From Cryptomeria japonica (Eukaryota > Streptophyta > Pinopsida > Cupressales > Cupressaceae): a stretch of 64,000 nt of DNA. The notes below the pieces were generated by a model. The model was not told the DNA's origin, ran no database searches, and saw only the letters and a program-made list of their open reading frames with translations. The position numbers and the translations under genes are program-made. The stretch is from assembly GCF_030272615.1 (NCBI RefSeq), contig NC_081415.1, positions 233,559,303 to 233,623,302 of the forward strand. The letters are read 5' to 3'. Of the stretch, positions 20,657 through 33,034 are shown one piece after another (positions within the stretch are counted from its first letter, which is position 1; each line of letters starts with the position of its first letter).

Positions 20657-22311
20657 TGATAAACCTAGAGGATTCAATTAAAACTAAGAGGGGGGTGAAT
20701 CAGTATAACAAAAACTGAAACTTTCAACACCAAAACTGACTAATCTCAGATCTGAAAACATTCAATACTTAAACCAAATCTTCATAACAAATTTCCCTAT
20801 CAGATCTAGATAATCATTTCCTCTTGTGCCAACTTATTAATCAGATCAGCCATCAATTCAATATTAGATCAACAAACATAGTTACCAACTTATTAACTGA
20901 TCAGAATGCTTCATCAATCATATCATCATCAATACCGGTAACCACTTTAAGATCTCTGATAAATAAACATAAACCGTCTTTACCAGTTATCAAAAATAAA
21001 ACATGAACATCACAATTAAAGCATACCACACATGAACACCATGTTTTTCATGTGGAAACCCAAATAGGGAAAAACCATGGTAGGAATGCTACCCACAAAT
21101 ATTTTGCAGTCTCTCAGAATGTGCCCTGTTAGGAGCCAAGCCCAGTTACAAGCTTAAAATGATGCCCTGTTAGGTGCAGACCCTGTTAGGAGTCACCCAG
21201 TTAAGGGATTTACCTCAGCCCTGTTAGAAGCTTTGATATGTTAGGATCAACCTCGCAAGAGGATTTAGAACTCAGATATTGAGTCACCCTGTTAGGGAAT
21301 TTTACATTGTGAGACCTGTTAGGACCTACTTGGTTAAGGGATTTTAGCTGTTGTAATTGTTAGAGAACAACAGTGAATGATCTGTGTATAGCACTCTTCT
21401 ACTTGCTTGATCGGATCCAATTAAGTTTTAATTCTACATCTCTCTGGAAGATCTTCTCACACACTCTAGTTTGGCTTCTCACACTTCTCAAAATCACCGA
21501 CACTTCAAAATATCAACCTTGCCGACATAAATAACTTTTACAAATAGGTTGGCATCAAAACCCTAAGACTTACTACATAGATCATCACAGATCTTTACAA
21601 CTCATTACAGATCATCATAGGGATCATTGCAATCAATTACATATTAATATTGGTCGTTGAATGATCATAAATCATCATATAAAGTCGATATGGTACAAAG
21701 TCAAACCCTTAGTACATTCTGCTAAGCACTTTGCACATTCCCAAGAAATTTGTTCTCCAAACATGCCAAAACATCTTTAAAAATCATCATGAGGTTTGTG
21801 TCGTGTTATCATCAACATGTGAACTTGATGTAGATCACTGCCAAACCAAAAATCATAATTGGTTAAGAGAATTCTTTATCGGTCCTTAAACCCTGGTAAA
21901 ACTTCATCAAAAATTCAAAACATGCCTTTCGGTAATCAACATAGGATGTGGTTCCGGTAACATACTCAAATCCATGATAAAATCTTATGCATTAAACCAT
22001 AAGTCACCAAACATCGCCAATCACTCGATTCCATCAAAACTTATCTGTTTTACCAGTTAAGGTCCTAATTTGTAAGCTTGTCGGTAAACTCTGTCAAACT
22101 ATCAAACTCTTACTCCGGTAGACCAAATCACTTAGCCAACAAGTCAATCGCCAAAAACCAACTGTAAACATCATTAAACATTAGTTGAACCTGGTTGACA
22201 TCAATGAATATAAATAACTGATCATGTCATCTTCCTCTACTGGTACAGTCATCCACCATCATCTCATCTTCATCAATTATGCCAAACATGCCAACATGAT
22301 CAACTTATTTT
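20657..22311 (-). repeat. Copia LTR and associated sequence (right end undefined)
   Basis: In the minus direction this ends ...CA two bases before the PBS, as an LTR should. It shares GAGGGGGGTGAATC and the AACCCAAATAGGGAAAAACC segment with the other copia LTR at 29339. Short repeats CCTGTTAGG(A) recur at 21126-21340. I cannot see the TG end; the LINE at about 22312 may have cut it. Confidence 0.5.
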
Positions 22312-24637
22312 AACTCCTTTCTTTGTCATTGTGAATGGTCTACCTTCTCCCTTCTTTAAAACTTCTAGGGGCATTAGGTAGGGGGATCCCACCTCCCCTA
22401 TTCTCTTCATTATTCTGGTTGAATGTCTGGGTAGATTTATAAGCAAATTTGTCTCTCAGGGTCTTCTGCTAGGGGTCTCTCCCCCTTCTAGATTCAAAGC
22501 CTATTCCCACCAACAATTTGTTGATGATACCATTTTAATGGGTACTTCATTGATCAAAGAAGCATCTATTATGAAGAATCTTCTGAATACTTATATTTCT
22601 TCTATGGGTCAAGCAATTAATTGGGAGAAAAGCTCTTTATTCTTCTTCAACACCCCGGAGGATAGATAGAAAAGGATGGCCTAGATCCTTGGATGCCAAA
22701 TTGGCAAACCCCCATCTATTTACCTGGGTCTTCCTTTGGGTAGGAAACCTACGGATTTGTTTTGGAATAGTCTTGTTTATAGATTCAGTAGGAAGTTAGC
22801 TGAGTGGAAAGGAACCCTTCTTAGCCAAGTAGGTAAAATCCAGGTTTTAATCTCTTCTCTCCAGAGTCTTCTGGTTTATTCTTTAAGCCTCTTCAAAATA
22901 CCTAGTAAATTTGTAGATGCTATCGAGAAAGTTCAAAAAGCTTTCCTCCGGTCTAGGGTTGAGGAGAAGAAGAGAGTTTCCCTCATTGCCTAGGATAATG
23001 TCTGCAAACCAAACAAGGTGGGGGGACTAGGCATGAGAAATATTAGAACCTTGAACAAGACCCTACTGGCCAAACAAATTTGGAGAATCTATCAGGGAAC
23101 TAGTGAGTGGAATGAAATTTGGCAGGCTAAATATTTATGTGTGATCTCTACCATGGAAGATATCCTTTCCTCTGATAAAATACCGAGTGGCTCTACTATT
23201 TGGAACACTGTTACTCATGCTAAAGGTATTGTGAGTTTGGGCAAAGTCTAGGCCATTGGTAATGGTAGAAAGGTGGATTTTTGGGATGATGCCTGGATTG
23301 GAGGAGCTCCTCTCAATGATCATTGTGTTTCTTAAATAATCATCCAAGCCTATAAGGACAAGTTTGGTGTTAAAGTTGCTGACTACTAGAGAGATCAAAA
23401 GTGGATGGACCTCATCTCTATTGATCCTAACTTAAAGCAGATTAACTTAATGCTCAACCAAGTAGTTATTAATCCAAGAAGGGAGGACCACCTGGTGTGG
23501 GGTGGTACCCCTTTAGGGATTTATTATGTGGCGTTTGATGTCCTTATGCTGGCTCAGTCTCAAGACTCTAGTCCCTGCTAGGCTAAGGTCTAGTGTTCAT
23601 GTTTGACTCCAAAAATTAATATTTTTTTATGGATACTTTTGCAAAATAAAATTTTAACCATAGATAACTTGAGAAAGAGGGGATTATGCATCTCCAATAG
23701 ATGATATCTATGTCTCAATGATGAGGAATATGTGAACCATATTTTTATCCACTGTCCTTTTGTCCAACCTATCTAGTCGATGTTTTTCTAGCATTGGGGT
23801 TTAAATAGGGTGTTTCTTGAGGAGATTCAAGATTTTTTTAGGAGCTGGTCTTGCAATACTAAAAATATGACCATAAGAAATTTATCGAACTTTTCCTTTC
23901 CACATATCCTATGGGGTATCTGGAAAAAAAGGAATAATAGAATTTTCAGGAATGACATTAACCCCTCCAAGGTGGTTTGGGCTAAGATAAAATACAATTT
24001 TGTTGAGAATGTGATGGCTATTTAATCTCATTATTGTAGTAGTAAGGAAGATTATGATGTTCTAAGGAGTTGGAAAATCCTAGCCCACATGGACATTAAT
24101 ACCAATCAACTCAAAAGAAGGATGTGTTGCTTCTATTTTCCTCCCAATGATTGGATTAAGGCTAACTTTTATGGGGTTGCTAAAGTGAACCCAGGGCCAG
24201 CTGGCTACGGTGGAGTTATCCAAAATTGTGTTGGCTTTTGCATAGGGGTGGTTGCCTTCCCCTTGGAGAACCAAACAAATCATTTGGTTGAAGCTATGGG
24301 CGCCCTCCAAGCTATTAAATTAGCACATCATCTAGGAGTCAAATTTTTATAGCTGGAGGGGGATTCTAAAAATATTATCAATTGCCTCCTTGGTAAGCAT
24401 CAACCCTCGTGGATGATTAAAAATATCATTGACACGACCAGGGAGATGCTTGAGGGATTCAACCAGTGTTACATTTCTCATGATTATAGAGAGGCCAACA
24501 AGAGTGTTGATTGGGCTACCAATGAGGCAGTATGGAGCGGGAAAATCAAGATTTGGTATGGCAAGAGGGAGCTCCCTCGAGTGGCATGTGACATTTTAAA
24601 TTATGAAAGATATCATGGTAAGCAAAGTAGGATTTGA
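22312..24637 (+). pseudogene. 5'-truncated LINE: RT C-terminus, zf-RVT, RNase H
   Basis: The plus strand reads through many stops: RT block GDPTSPILFIILVE, catalytic FVDDT (near 22517), YLGLPLGRKP, and the post-RT segment WKGTLLSQVGKIQVL. A zinc-binding C-terminal segment has CYLCLNDEEYVNHIFIHCPF (about 23690-23760). A plant-LINE RNase H (about 24150-24560) has GPAGYGGVIQN, EAMGALQAIKLA and EGDSKNII. The endonuclease and the first RT motifs are missing, as expected from incomplete target-primed reverse transcription. Confidence 0.85.
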
Positions 24638-24639
24638 TA

Positions 24640-26545
24640 TCATTTCCCGAGATGGTAGAGGTGGTTGTGGCATCATGAAACGATATCGTAAGAAGCCGAG
24701 AGGGAGGTACATTATTAATTGCCATATCATCTCGCATGCTTTGTGGGTGTCTTTTTCCTTTTGGATTAGAAGCTTAAGAAATATCCATTTGCTTCTAGAG
24801 ACTTCTTCTATGCTAAAAATAAAGTCTGCAGAGAAGAGTGGTATTTGCTGGAAATTGCAGTCAATTGATATCGATAAGAAGATGGAAAAATCACAAGCGC
24901 ACGGAGGTAACTAAAATTGATAAATGGTAGGACCATCCCCGAGTTTGGGTTGTGCTACAAGCAGCAAGAATGACGAATTACATGGAGAGAATGCAAGAAA
25001 GAAGGCCGAAAACCACTAGGATTTTCAAAAAGGGGTGGAATAAGGGCACCTTGACCATTAGCAGTAGGAAGTTTAAGGTGAATGAGACCATGATCGCTAA
25101 GGCTACGGGTCTACCGATGGATGGAATCAAATTCTATAGGGACCGGAAGCTGTCAGATGTTGTTGTGAATAAATTCCTTAAGGACGAGGAGGAGAAAGAA
25201 ATACTGGGGAAGGGAAGCCATACTTACTGCTCCCCTAAGGTAACCAAGATGATCTGGCAACAAATTTTGTTTTCTATTATGGAATTCATTACTTTAGATG
25301 GTAGATATACCAAGGTTTATAGCTACCTTTTTTTATTCTCAACCATTTTTGGTACAAGGAGAAAATTTCCCTCCCCTACTACTTGTTATGTGCCCTAAAT
25401 GTCAGGATTATGGATGTTATCTCTAATCCCAAAACTAATCTAGCTCTGCATGAGGGTCTTATGGTGGTTCTTTACAACCATATCAAGAATACCACTATTC
25501 AACTGAATATTGCAGAGGTTTCTAAGTCGGACGAGGAATTGGATGATTTGGATGATGATGGTGGTGAGGGTTATGACATAGAGGCAGATGTTGAGGTGGA
25601 CCCCCATATCACTGGGTCGAACAAGCGTAAAAGGAGAACTGGGCAAGAGGATCAGGGTAAAGGGTTGGTCAGAGGGAGCAGAAGGGGGAAGATGATGACA
25701 GTTGGTATGAGGAAGAAGATATGGAGACAGACAACAAGGAGGTTCAAATTCTTTCTAGCCAGAAGAAGGGGAAGATGTTGAGAGGTGAGGATTTGGGATC
25801 TAAGAACCGTTTGCCCCTTCATACTGGTCCCAAGGATCGTAGTAAGGGATTGGCTGGGGAGGAAACCCCCATGAAGGAAGTTAAGATTACTTAATGGAAG
25901 GAGGTGGGTCTGGAGGTGGACTTGGATCCCATAGGAGACAAGGCCAAGGATGGATCCCATCTGGATATTGACCTCTATTTCAAAAATGGCACGAACTGCT
26001 TCAATAAGGTCTTTCTTTGGGTTCAAAAGGGAACAACAAGCATAAAAGCCAAACAAGCCCAAGAGGCCACCAAAATTGAAGCTTTAAAAGCTATTGGAAA
26101 TGGTAAATTTAGTTCCCTCCCTGACTGCTTAAGTGAGCTTACCAAAGCTATCAGCAATACGGAGGAAATCATAAATGCCCAACGCAATAGCTTTCAAACC
26201 TTGCAAGATAAAGCTGGGGCTACTGAAAAGATGATGGAAGGGGTTGAGAAGACTCTAAAAAATATTGAGGAGCAGAGTCAGAAGACTTTAAAGGCCGCCT
26301 CTAACAGCATTAAGTTCCTTATCAGCAAGATTGAAAGTGTCCAAGGGGAAAAGGCCTTTGGGGACACCATTGAGGTGAAGGACGACACCCCTGAACATAA
26401 GGAGATGGGTCCTAGAAAAAGACCTTGCGCAAGCACCAGAAAGAAGAAAAATCAAAGTAGGGATATTAAGGAGATCATGCGGACTGCTGAGAACATGGAG
26501 CAACTCGAGCTGGAAGCTGCTGAGTTGCTAAATAACTTTACCTAG
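24640..26545 (+). pseudogene. Extra ORF downstream of the LINE RNase H (unknown, coiled-coil C-terminus)
   Basis: Between the end of LINE pol and the 3' tail lies a broken reading frame of about 530 codons. Part 1 (about 24952-25375, frame 1) has RKFKVNETMIAKATGLP and YCSPKVTKMIWQQILF. It then shifts frame (25383-25640: VISNPKTNLALHEGL, an acidic D/E run, KRKRR), and part 3 (25904-26545) is a K/E/Q-rich probable coiled coil ending ENMEQLELEAAELLNNFT. I do not recognise a function; part 1 weakly recalls plant transposon-associated domains of uncertain role. A related coiled-coil end plus tail is at 31971-32600, so the ORF seems to belong to the LINE family. Confidence 0.55.
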
Positions 26546-26757
26546 TCTTGGCTTTTCTTTTCGGCTTTTTCTATTGTCTTGTCTTTAGTTTCTGTGTGTT
26601 GTGTCTTTCTGTTGTTGCTTCTTTGTTATTCGGCCAACTGTCTTTTCTATGTCTGTTGTCTCTAGCTTTTTCAGTATTCTCTATTGGCTATCTTTTAATC
26701 TAATGTTGTAAAGGGTTTCAGGGGCCCTTCAAAACTTGTTTTCCCCTAATCAAAAAC
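26546..26757 (+). repeat. LINE 3' UTR and tail
   Basis: T-rich sequence followed by GTAAAGGGTTTCAGGGGCCCTTCAAAAC (a GGGTTT...AAAAC inverted repeat) and CTAATCAAAAAC. The same tail ends the fragment at 32600 and the array at 43780. Confidence 0.7.
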
Positions 26758-26763
26758 ATCATT

Positions 26764-27850
26764 TCAAAGAGGGGCAAAATGTATATACATAAAAATGGCT
26801 ATGAGCAATAAAATAAATATTTTATATTTATTTAATGGTTATTCTTCTATTAAATAATTAATTTGAAAAGGTTAATTTATTTAATTCATTAGTCTTTAAT
26901 ATTCTTCTATTAATTAATTGAGTTTAATATTTAATTAATTCATTCATTATCCCCCTTTCTTCTAAGCCAATAATTAAATCTTTAATATTTAATTATCATT
27001 CCTTATCATATTTGTGCACTATTCACTATTCTCTAGATCCATTACTAAATAATTCCATAATTATTTAATTACCACTATCCAACTCACCTCATCTCCACAT
27101 CATCTCTACCTTTACCAACTCATCCATCATGTGGCTAATTTAAATCAATAAAAATAAATTATATATAAGCCACTTATCTCCAACTTCCATATTCATGAAT
27201 AAAATGTGTACATGCACATAGTCTTTGAAATCTCCCTATTTTTTCTCCAACACTCCTATATTCTTGGAGGAGGTTTTGTCCACCTAACCCTAGTCTATCT
27301 CCACTTGTCTTCTCCTTCTCCCTTTCTCTCAACCTTTATCTTCTTGCTCATAGCCATCCAAAAAGTAAGATTAAATCATGACCGTTGATCTCTATAACCA
27401 AGGCTTATGCACTCAAAAATCTATAAATAGAGGTCTCCTAAGCCATTTTTGAAACTAATAGCTAATCGTTTAGTTAACTAGGAGTCTTAATATTTGCATC
27501 CATGAGTTCATTTGTCTAAGCATTTTAGATTTTTTGAGCAAATTAGCATAAATCATTTTTATAGCATAGCTTTTGCATATCATATCATCTATCAGTCCAT
27601 TCCACACTTGCCAACTTGGAAGCTACCAGTGCTTGTCTGAGAGAAAATCATCTGCAACCAAGAACAATGGGTTTAAGACATAATGAGACATAATCCACAA
27701 AGGTATAATCATTTTATTTTCTTTATTTCATGTTTTTCATTGATTGAAGCTTGAGTTCCTATAGTTTTATATTTTCATGATGGACTAACAAGTTGCAGGT
27801 TACTTTTGAGGTGAAAAACTTAAGTCGATACACTTACAACTTTCACCATT
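26764..27850 (+). repeat. PPT and Tat-like LTR (LTR-3), right end approximate
   Basis: CAAAGAGGGGCAAAA at 26765-26779 is identical to the E1 and E2 PPTs and is followed by TGTATATACAT. The next 300 bp are alternating AT-rich blocks as in the E1 and E2 LTRs. A strong TATA box CTATAAATAGAGG lies at 27420-27432. The end is not visible; TTTCACCATT at 27840 recalls the E1 LTR end. No matching 5' LTR or body is seen in the window. Confidence 0.65.
27422..27432 (+). promoter_or_regulatory. TATA box in LTR-3
   Basis: TATAAATAGAG fits the plant TATA consensus well and lies at the expected place, about 640 bp into the LTR. Confidence 0.6.
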
Positions 27851-28439
27851 CTGCCAAATTACTGTTCTATAATCATTTATCACACTTTTTCTTCAATTCA
27901 CTCCTTCACTCTTATTAGTTTTTCAAATTGCAAGTGCAAAAATGATTGTAATCATAGAAATAATATGAGCTGGTGCGAGTTAGGTTTTCAAAAAGTCGAT
28001 ACACTAGTTGTCAAACTATTAAGAATCACATCCGTACCACAAGGTATGCTCAAAACCTTTGAAAACTTATCACATACACCTGCCATGCTAAGAGGAAACC
28101 TAGAAATAAACTAAGAGGTGTCAAAAGATGTTTTAATTGTCTCCCCCTAAGACCCAACTATATGAGTCAATTACCGAAAGAGGGAACTACATCCACAGTG
28201 GATGCCAAACCACATTCAACATTTCTTTTAGTCTTCTTTTAAAATTTCTTCACCCACAACAACTTTTCTTTTCCTCTCTGAGTACACTACATTCTTCAAA
28301 CCAACAATCTTTTCTTTACTGCTTTTGCAAAATTTTGCAATATGCCCAACAACACTACAATTATAGCATACTCATACCGATCTTACCACCGCATGGGAAC
28401 TTCGTATAGGGGATGACTTGTAGCAGGTGGGTACTAGAC

Positions 28440-29320
28440 TATTCTTGCTCATTCACTAACTAGATTGAAAGGGAGTTCCATTCTACATCATGCTCTCATT
28501 CTCATTTCTTTTGAATTTCTTTTTCATCCTGCATTCAACATCTTTGTGTCCATATCCATGGAAAACATAGCAATATCCATTGAAATATCTGACATATCTA
28601 TTTATATTCATTTTGATTCTACATTCACTAGCCTTGTGTCCAAACTTATGGCAATTATGACAATTTCTATTGAAAGAATAACCCCTTATTTGATTTCCAC
28701 ACTCATTTGATTTGTCCCCTATTGATTACATGAAAAATAATGTCCTCTAAAAGATAAATACCTAGAAGAAGTAGGAGGAGGATTTTGGTTCATCACAGAC
28801 ATCCTAAAATTCCAATTAGGAATGAAATTCCTCTTATCTTCAATAGCATTCTTCATTTATTTTCCCTTTTCTTTATTGACCTTTGAACATTCACCAAACT
28901 CTTCATTATTCTGAAACTGCAAGACAAATTCACGTATCTCCTTTCCACTTTTCAAACTTAAGCCATTACTAATCTGATCTTTAACATATTTGAGTTCCTT
29001 TTTTCTGATTCATCATTTCTTACAATTTTGAACATTCTCTAGTATTTTCATCAACATTTATTTCATATTCATCAATAGATTTATTTTCTTTGTCCAATAA
29101 ACCCCTTAAGAAAGAAATCTTCTCAACTGTCTTTTCTATTTGTCTCTACACTCATCTAGATCAGCTAATGCGGAATGTCATCTATCTTTTCATATTAACA
29201 ACTCCTTCAACATCATCCCAATCACCTTGTTCTAAAGAATCCATATCATTCAACTCTTCTTCAAGCATTGTGTTCAAAACTCCAGATCTACCTTAAACAG
29301 TTAAGCTTACTCAAGAGGAA
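28440..29320 (-). pseudogene. Copia-like gag relic with CCHC knuckle
   Basis: The minus strand between the PBS at 29325 and about 28440 reads, with stops and shifts, as a gag-like protein. It includes a zinc knuckle CHNCHKFGHKASEC (about 28650-28610), an N/P-rich stretch, and a second, incomplete knuckle (CYVFHGYGHKDVEC, about 28565). No protease or pol follows. Confidence 0.55.
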
Positions 29321-29324
29321 CCTT

Positions 29325-29336
29325 GCTCTGATACCA
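29325..29336 (-). other. Copia primer binding site
   Basis: The minus strand reads TGGTATCAGAGC, the standard initiator-Met-tRNA PBS of plant copia elements, two bases from LTR-like sequence starting at 29339. Confidence 0.85.
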
Positions 29337-29338
29337 AT

Positions 29339-29800
29339 TGTTGAACACATTCGATGTTGAGAGGGGGGGTGAATCAACATTAACTAAAATTTTGGATTAC
29401 AATCTTGCATCATTAATTAAATGAAGACGTCATAAAATCATTCATACCAATCACACATGAACACCAAAATTTTATACCTGGAAAACCCAAACTAGGAAAA
29501 ACCACAGTGAGTGTCAACTCATAGAAATAATCCACCATATAGAAATGATTTAAAAAAGAGGGAGCTCATTGCTCTAGACTTGTAGACCAAGGCTAACTAC
29601 TCTTGGGACAAGATATAATAAGAGAACTTGTGCATTGATTCTAACTACAACAGGGCAAGATACAACATTACAGCTTTCAAGAAATTAACCCTAGCCCCTA
29701 GTGACAAACAAAGTGATTCATAGTGACAAACAAAGTGATTCATCCTTAGAGAATGGTCCTTGTTTGGAACTTGTAGTAGCTCCATCTTCTATGCTCAAAG
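29339..29800 (-). repeat. Second copia LTR (partial, right end undefined)
   Basis: Shares GAGGGGGGGTGAATC, CACATGAACACC and AAACCCAAACTAGGAAAAACC with the LTR at 20657, in the same direction. A 23-bp direct repeat starting GTGACAAACAAAGTGATTCA lies at 29700-29745. Confidence 0.55.
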
Positions 29801-31480
29801 TGGCTCCTCTTTCATCTTGTCCACCATCCCTAGATGATGTTAAGAAAGATCGTGAGGTAGATTATTTTCTTGACTAGCTTCATTCTTGTCCTAGATTCTC
29901 TTTTGTGTGTTTATTTGTTCATAATGGACTTCTCCTATGATATGCCACTGGAAATATTTTTATGTTATGTTATGTTCTCTTTCAATGACCCTTGTTACTA
30001 TGTCAGTACAAGGTAATAAAGAGATCGAATCGGTTGTGATATTCTTCAATTTCTATCATAATTTTTTTATATGTCATATCTTACATTGTACATGTGCTAT
30101 TGTTCATAAATATGCCTTGTGTTGTGTACTTTACAATGATGCAAAGCATTGAGATATCTTTTTGTTCTCTTCCATGTTAAATAAAAAAGACACTTATTTG
30201 TTATCTCTTATGTTGTTCTTCCATTATGTTCATAGTTCCACTACCTTTTGGGGATGAGATCAATTCAATACAAATATTCTTGATATACATTATTTATAAT
30301 AAGAGAAGTGGATCCGTTATTTGTTCTTTCCTATATGTTTTGTGACCATTATCCTTTGATTTGTCCTTTCTTGGGGGCATCTAATTCTAGTAACATGCTT
30401 GTCATTTGGATGCATGGTACCCTAAAGCATTTGCTTTTGATGAGACAAATGCAATCACTTTAACATGGGGGCATAAACTCAACTCAATGTTTGACATTGT
30501 GTAAACACTATACATATTTTTTATAATCAAGTTACTTTGCAAATTGAGCCTTTTTATTTGTAATTTCATATTTTTCTTTTCATGATTCATAGTAAGCAAA
30601 ATCTTACTAGGATAGTATAGTCATGCTCTCTCTTTTTCTTTCATATGTTGTCCCTTTTATCTTGACATAATTGAGTAGTAAGATCCTAAAGTCCTTGGGG
30701 GCTTGGTACATCTTGTCTCTTTGATATCTTGGTGAAAGTTTTTCAATGTGAATTTGTACTTTATCATGAGTATGTTTAGTCAAATACTCCCGCTAAAGTG
30801 GAGATTAAATATAGCATCATAAATTGTATCTACATACATTTTTTTCCTCACCTAGACCTCACCTTGGTGTTTCTTCTTTTGATGCCTAATGCCCTGGTCC
30901 ACTAAATTAGGACCCAAATTTTGTCCTTATAATAGCCAACTCAAGTGAGTGGTAAATTTGACCCCGTGTCAGCCTACTCCAAAATTTCAATTCATTTTCA
31001 GGAAGTCAAGTATAAAATGAGGTCTACGTCTTTCATTTGAAATCTAATGACTCCTAACAACTTCTTGGATCTCAACGACAATCTAATAAATTTAATTCAA
31101 GTGAGCAAAAAATAAAGCATTCATCGAGAATTGGAGAGGAATTGAAGTCAAGTTCAAGCATTCAAGATGGCCTCCATGATTAAGTTTCTATGAAGACATC
31201 TACAAGAAATCCTAAAACCCTTGCATGAGGATTCAAGCAAGCTTCATCAAGGTATACATTTCAATTACAAGCATTTCATTTCAGATCTATTCTTTCCCAC
31301 AAAGGAAAGCATCTTGCTACAATTTTTCATTATAATTATTACTTCAATTTAAAGGTTAATTCCTAAATCACGGTTTGACCTAAGGAAAACCCCTATCCAC
31401 AACTTATTTCATCTCTTTCTATGTGCAAGAAAAAAACTTAGGAGTTTTACTAAGAGCTTCCAACAAAGTTGATGATGGCA
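29801..31480. other. Unassigned sequence, possible retroelement leader
   Basis: T-rich DNA without a gene. At 30870-31270 it reads like an LTR end and leader (TTTGATGCCTAATGCCC, TCAAGTATAAAATGAGG with a TATA-like element, repeated CAAGC/TTCAAG). No domain supports this, so the label is tentative. Confidence 0.3.
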
Positions 31481-31970
31481 AATAGGTTCATCTTTTGATG
31501 GAGCGAAAATCGAAGGACTGGGGCAAATCTCTACTACTCAGTCATAAAAAATTAGCTCAAAATTTCTGGACAAGTACTAATTCTCTTATTCTACACAAAT
31601 CCCTATTGATGGCTCTATTGGATACCCATGGTAGTCTTTTTTTATTGTTTCATCTCAATTATCCATTCTTTTACCCTAATTTCACAATTCACGTCCAAAT
31701 TTCAACTAGAAAGAGAGGGAAAACTCAAAACAAATGAATCTAATCTAAATTTCAACCCATTTTCTATTCTAATTGTGCGGATTCACCCCTATTTCAATGT
31801 AATGATCTTGTAGGTAAGATTAGTGACCAAATTTATTATATTAATTGGTGAAACCCTAATTTTCCTCACCATTACAATTACAAAAGAAATGGGGCAGAGT
31901 GAATGTTAGAATGAAACATATAAAATTGAGTAAATAACTATGTGAATATGAAAATTGAGTAAATAACTAT

Positions 31971-32600
31971 GTGACACGTATGAAAAGTGAACTATGGACA
32001 GAGGAAGAAAAAATTTTAGTTGTGGATTGCCTTACTAAAACTGTCGAAGCTTTGGATAATCTCAAAAAATACTATGAGTATAATATTACGGCCTTTGGGA
32101 AGAAAATGAAAAGCATTAAAGAGTCTCTCCATTCCATTATGTCTCATAGTCACAATGTTATCAAGAACATGATAGATTGCATGAACACCACGATAGTGAA
32201 CATGGAAAAGGGCTATTCGGGTAATTTAGTGGTGGAGTTGGATCTGGAGAAGGAAAAAGACAATGAGGAGTCAATGGGTAATTTATTGGTAAGAGGACTC
32301 GAGCCAAATTGAAGAGGAAGGCAGACAAATCCCTACAGGAGATCGAATACCTCAAGAAAGGGGCTCAGAATATGAAACAAATGGAAGCGAAGGTTGCTAA
32401 AACATTGAAGAATCTAGTTTAGACTTCTTTCCTCAATCTCTTTCTAGTTTTTTATTGGTGTTGGGCTGTCATTTTCTTTGTTTTTTTTATTTTGACAGTG
32501 TTTTGTTTAATTGTTATGCTTTTCATGTCTTATTCTGGTTATGACCTATTGTAAAGGGTTTCAGGTCCCTTCAAAACCTATTTTTTTCGTAATCAAAAAC
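31971..32600 (+). pseudogene. Second LINE 3' end: coiled-coil ORF fragment and tail
   Basis: Frame 0 from 31971 encodes a K/E-rich helical protein (TEEEKILVVDCLTKTVEALD and onward) to 32312. It continues in frame 2 (LKRKADKSLQEIEYLKKGAQ and onward) to TAG at 32420. The tail GTAAAGGGTTTCAGGTCCC...AATCAAAAAC at 32551-32600 matches that at 26707-26757. This supports the downstream ORF as a family trait. Confidence 0.55.
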
Positions 32601-33034
32601 TATTTGAATATGCCATTTCAACTTATTTTAATGGTGGTGTAATGACTCTTCTTACTCACACATAAGGCTAGAGACCATGAGGCTTCATGATGCCAATAAG
32701 GTAGGGTGGAGAGCAAGTCTTGTTTTTTGTTATTGTTATTTTTCATTGGAAAATATCTATGAGGATCATATTAGTACTTGAAGATGGTAGCATGAAATAT
32801 ATTTGATTTTGTTTTGGGTGAAGAGTATCATTGTGCCATAGAAGAGCAAGTTGGTATTTATGGCACAATTACTACTTCATTGTAACTACATCTAATATCT
32901 TGTAGGAAGGTTGTTCTAACAAAATGTAATGTTTGGATGTATATTTGTAATCTTCCTTGTTTGAGAAGAAATATAAATATGCATTTAAAATTGAAATGAT
33001 GAAGGAAAACATTTTTGCAAGTTATGAAATAGGT
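32601..33034. other. Intergenic sequence, nothing recognised
   Basis: AT-rich, no ORF or repeat of note. Confidence 0.5.
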
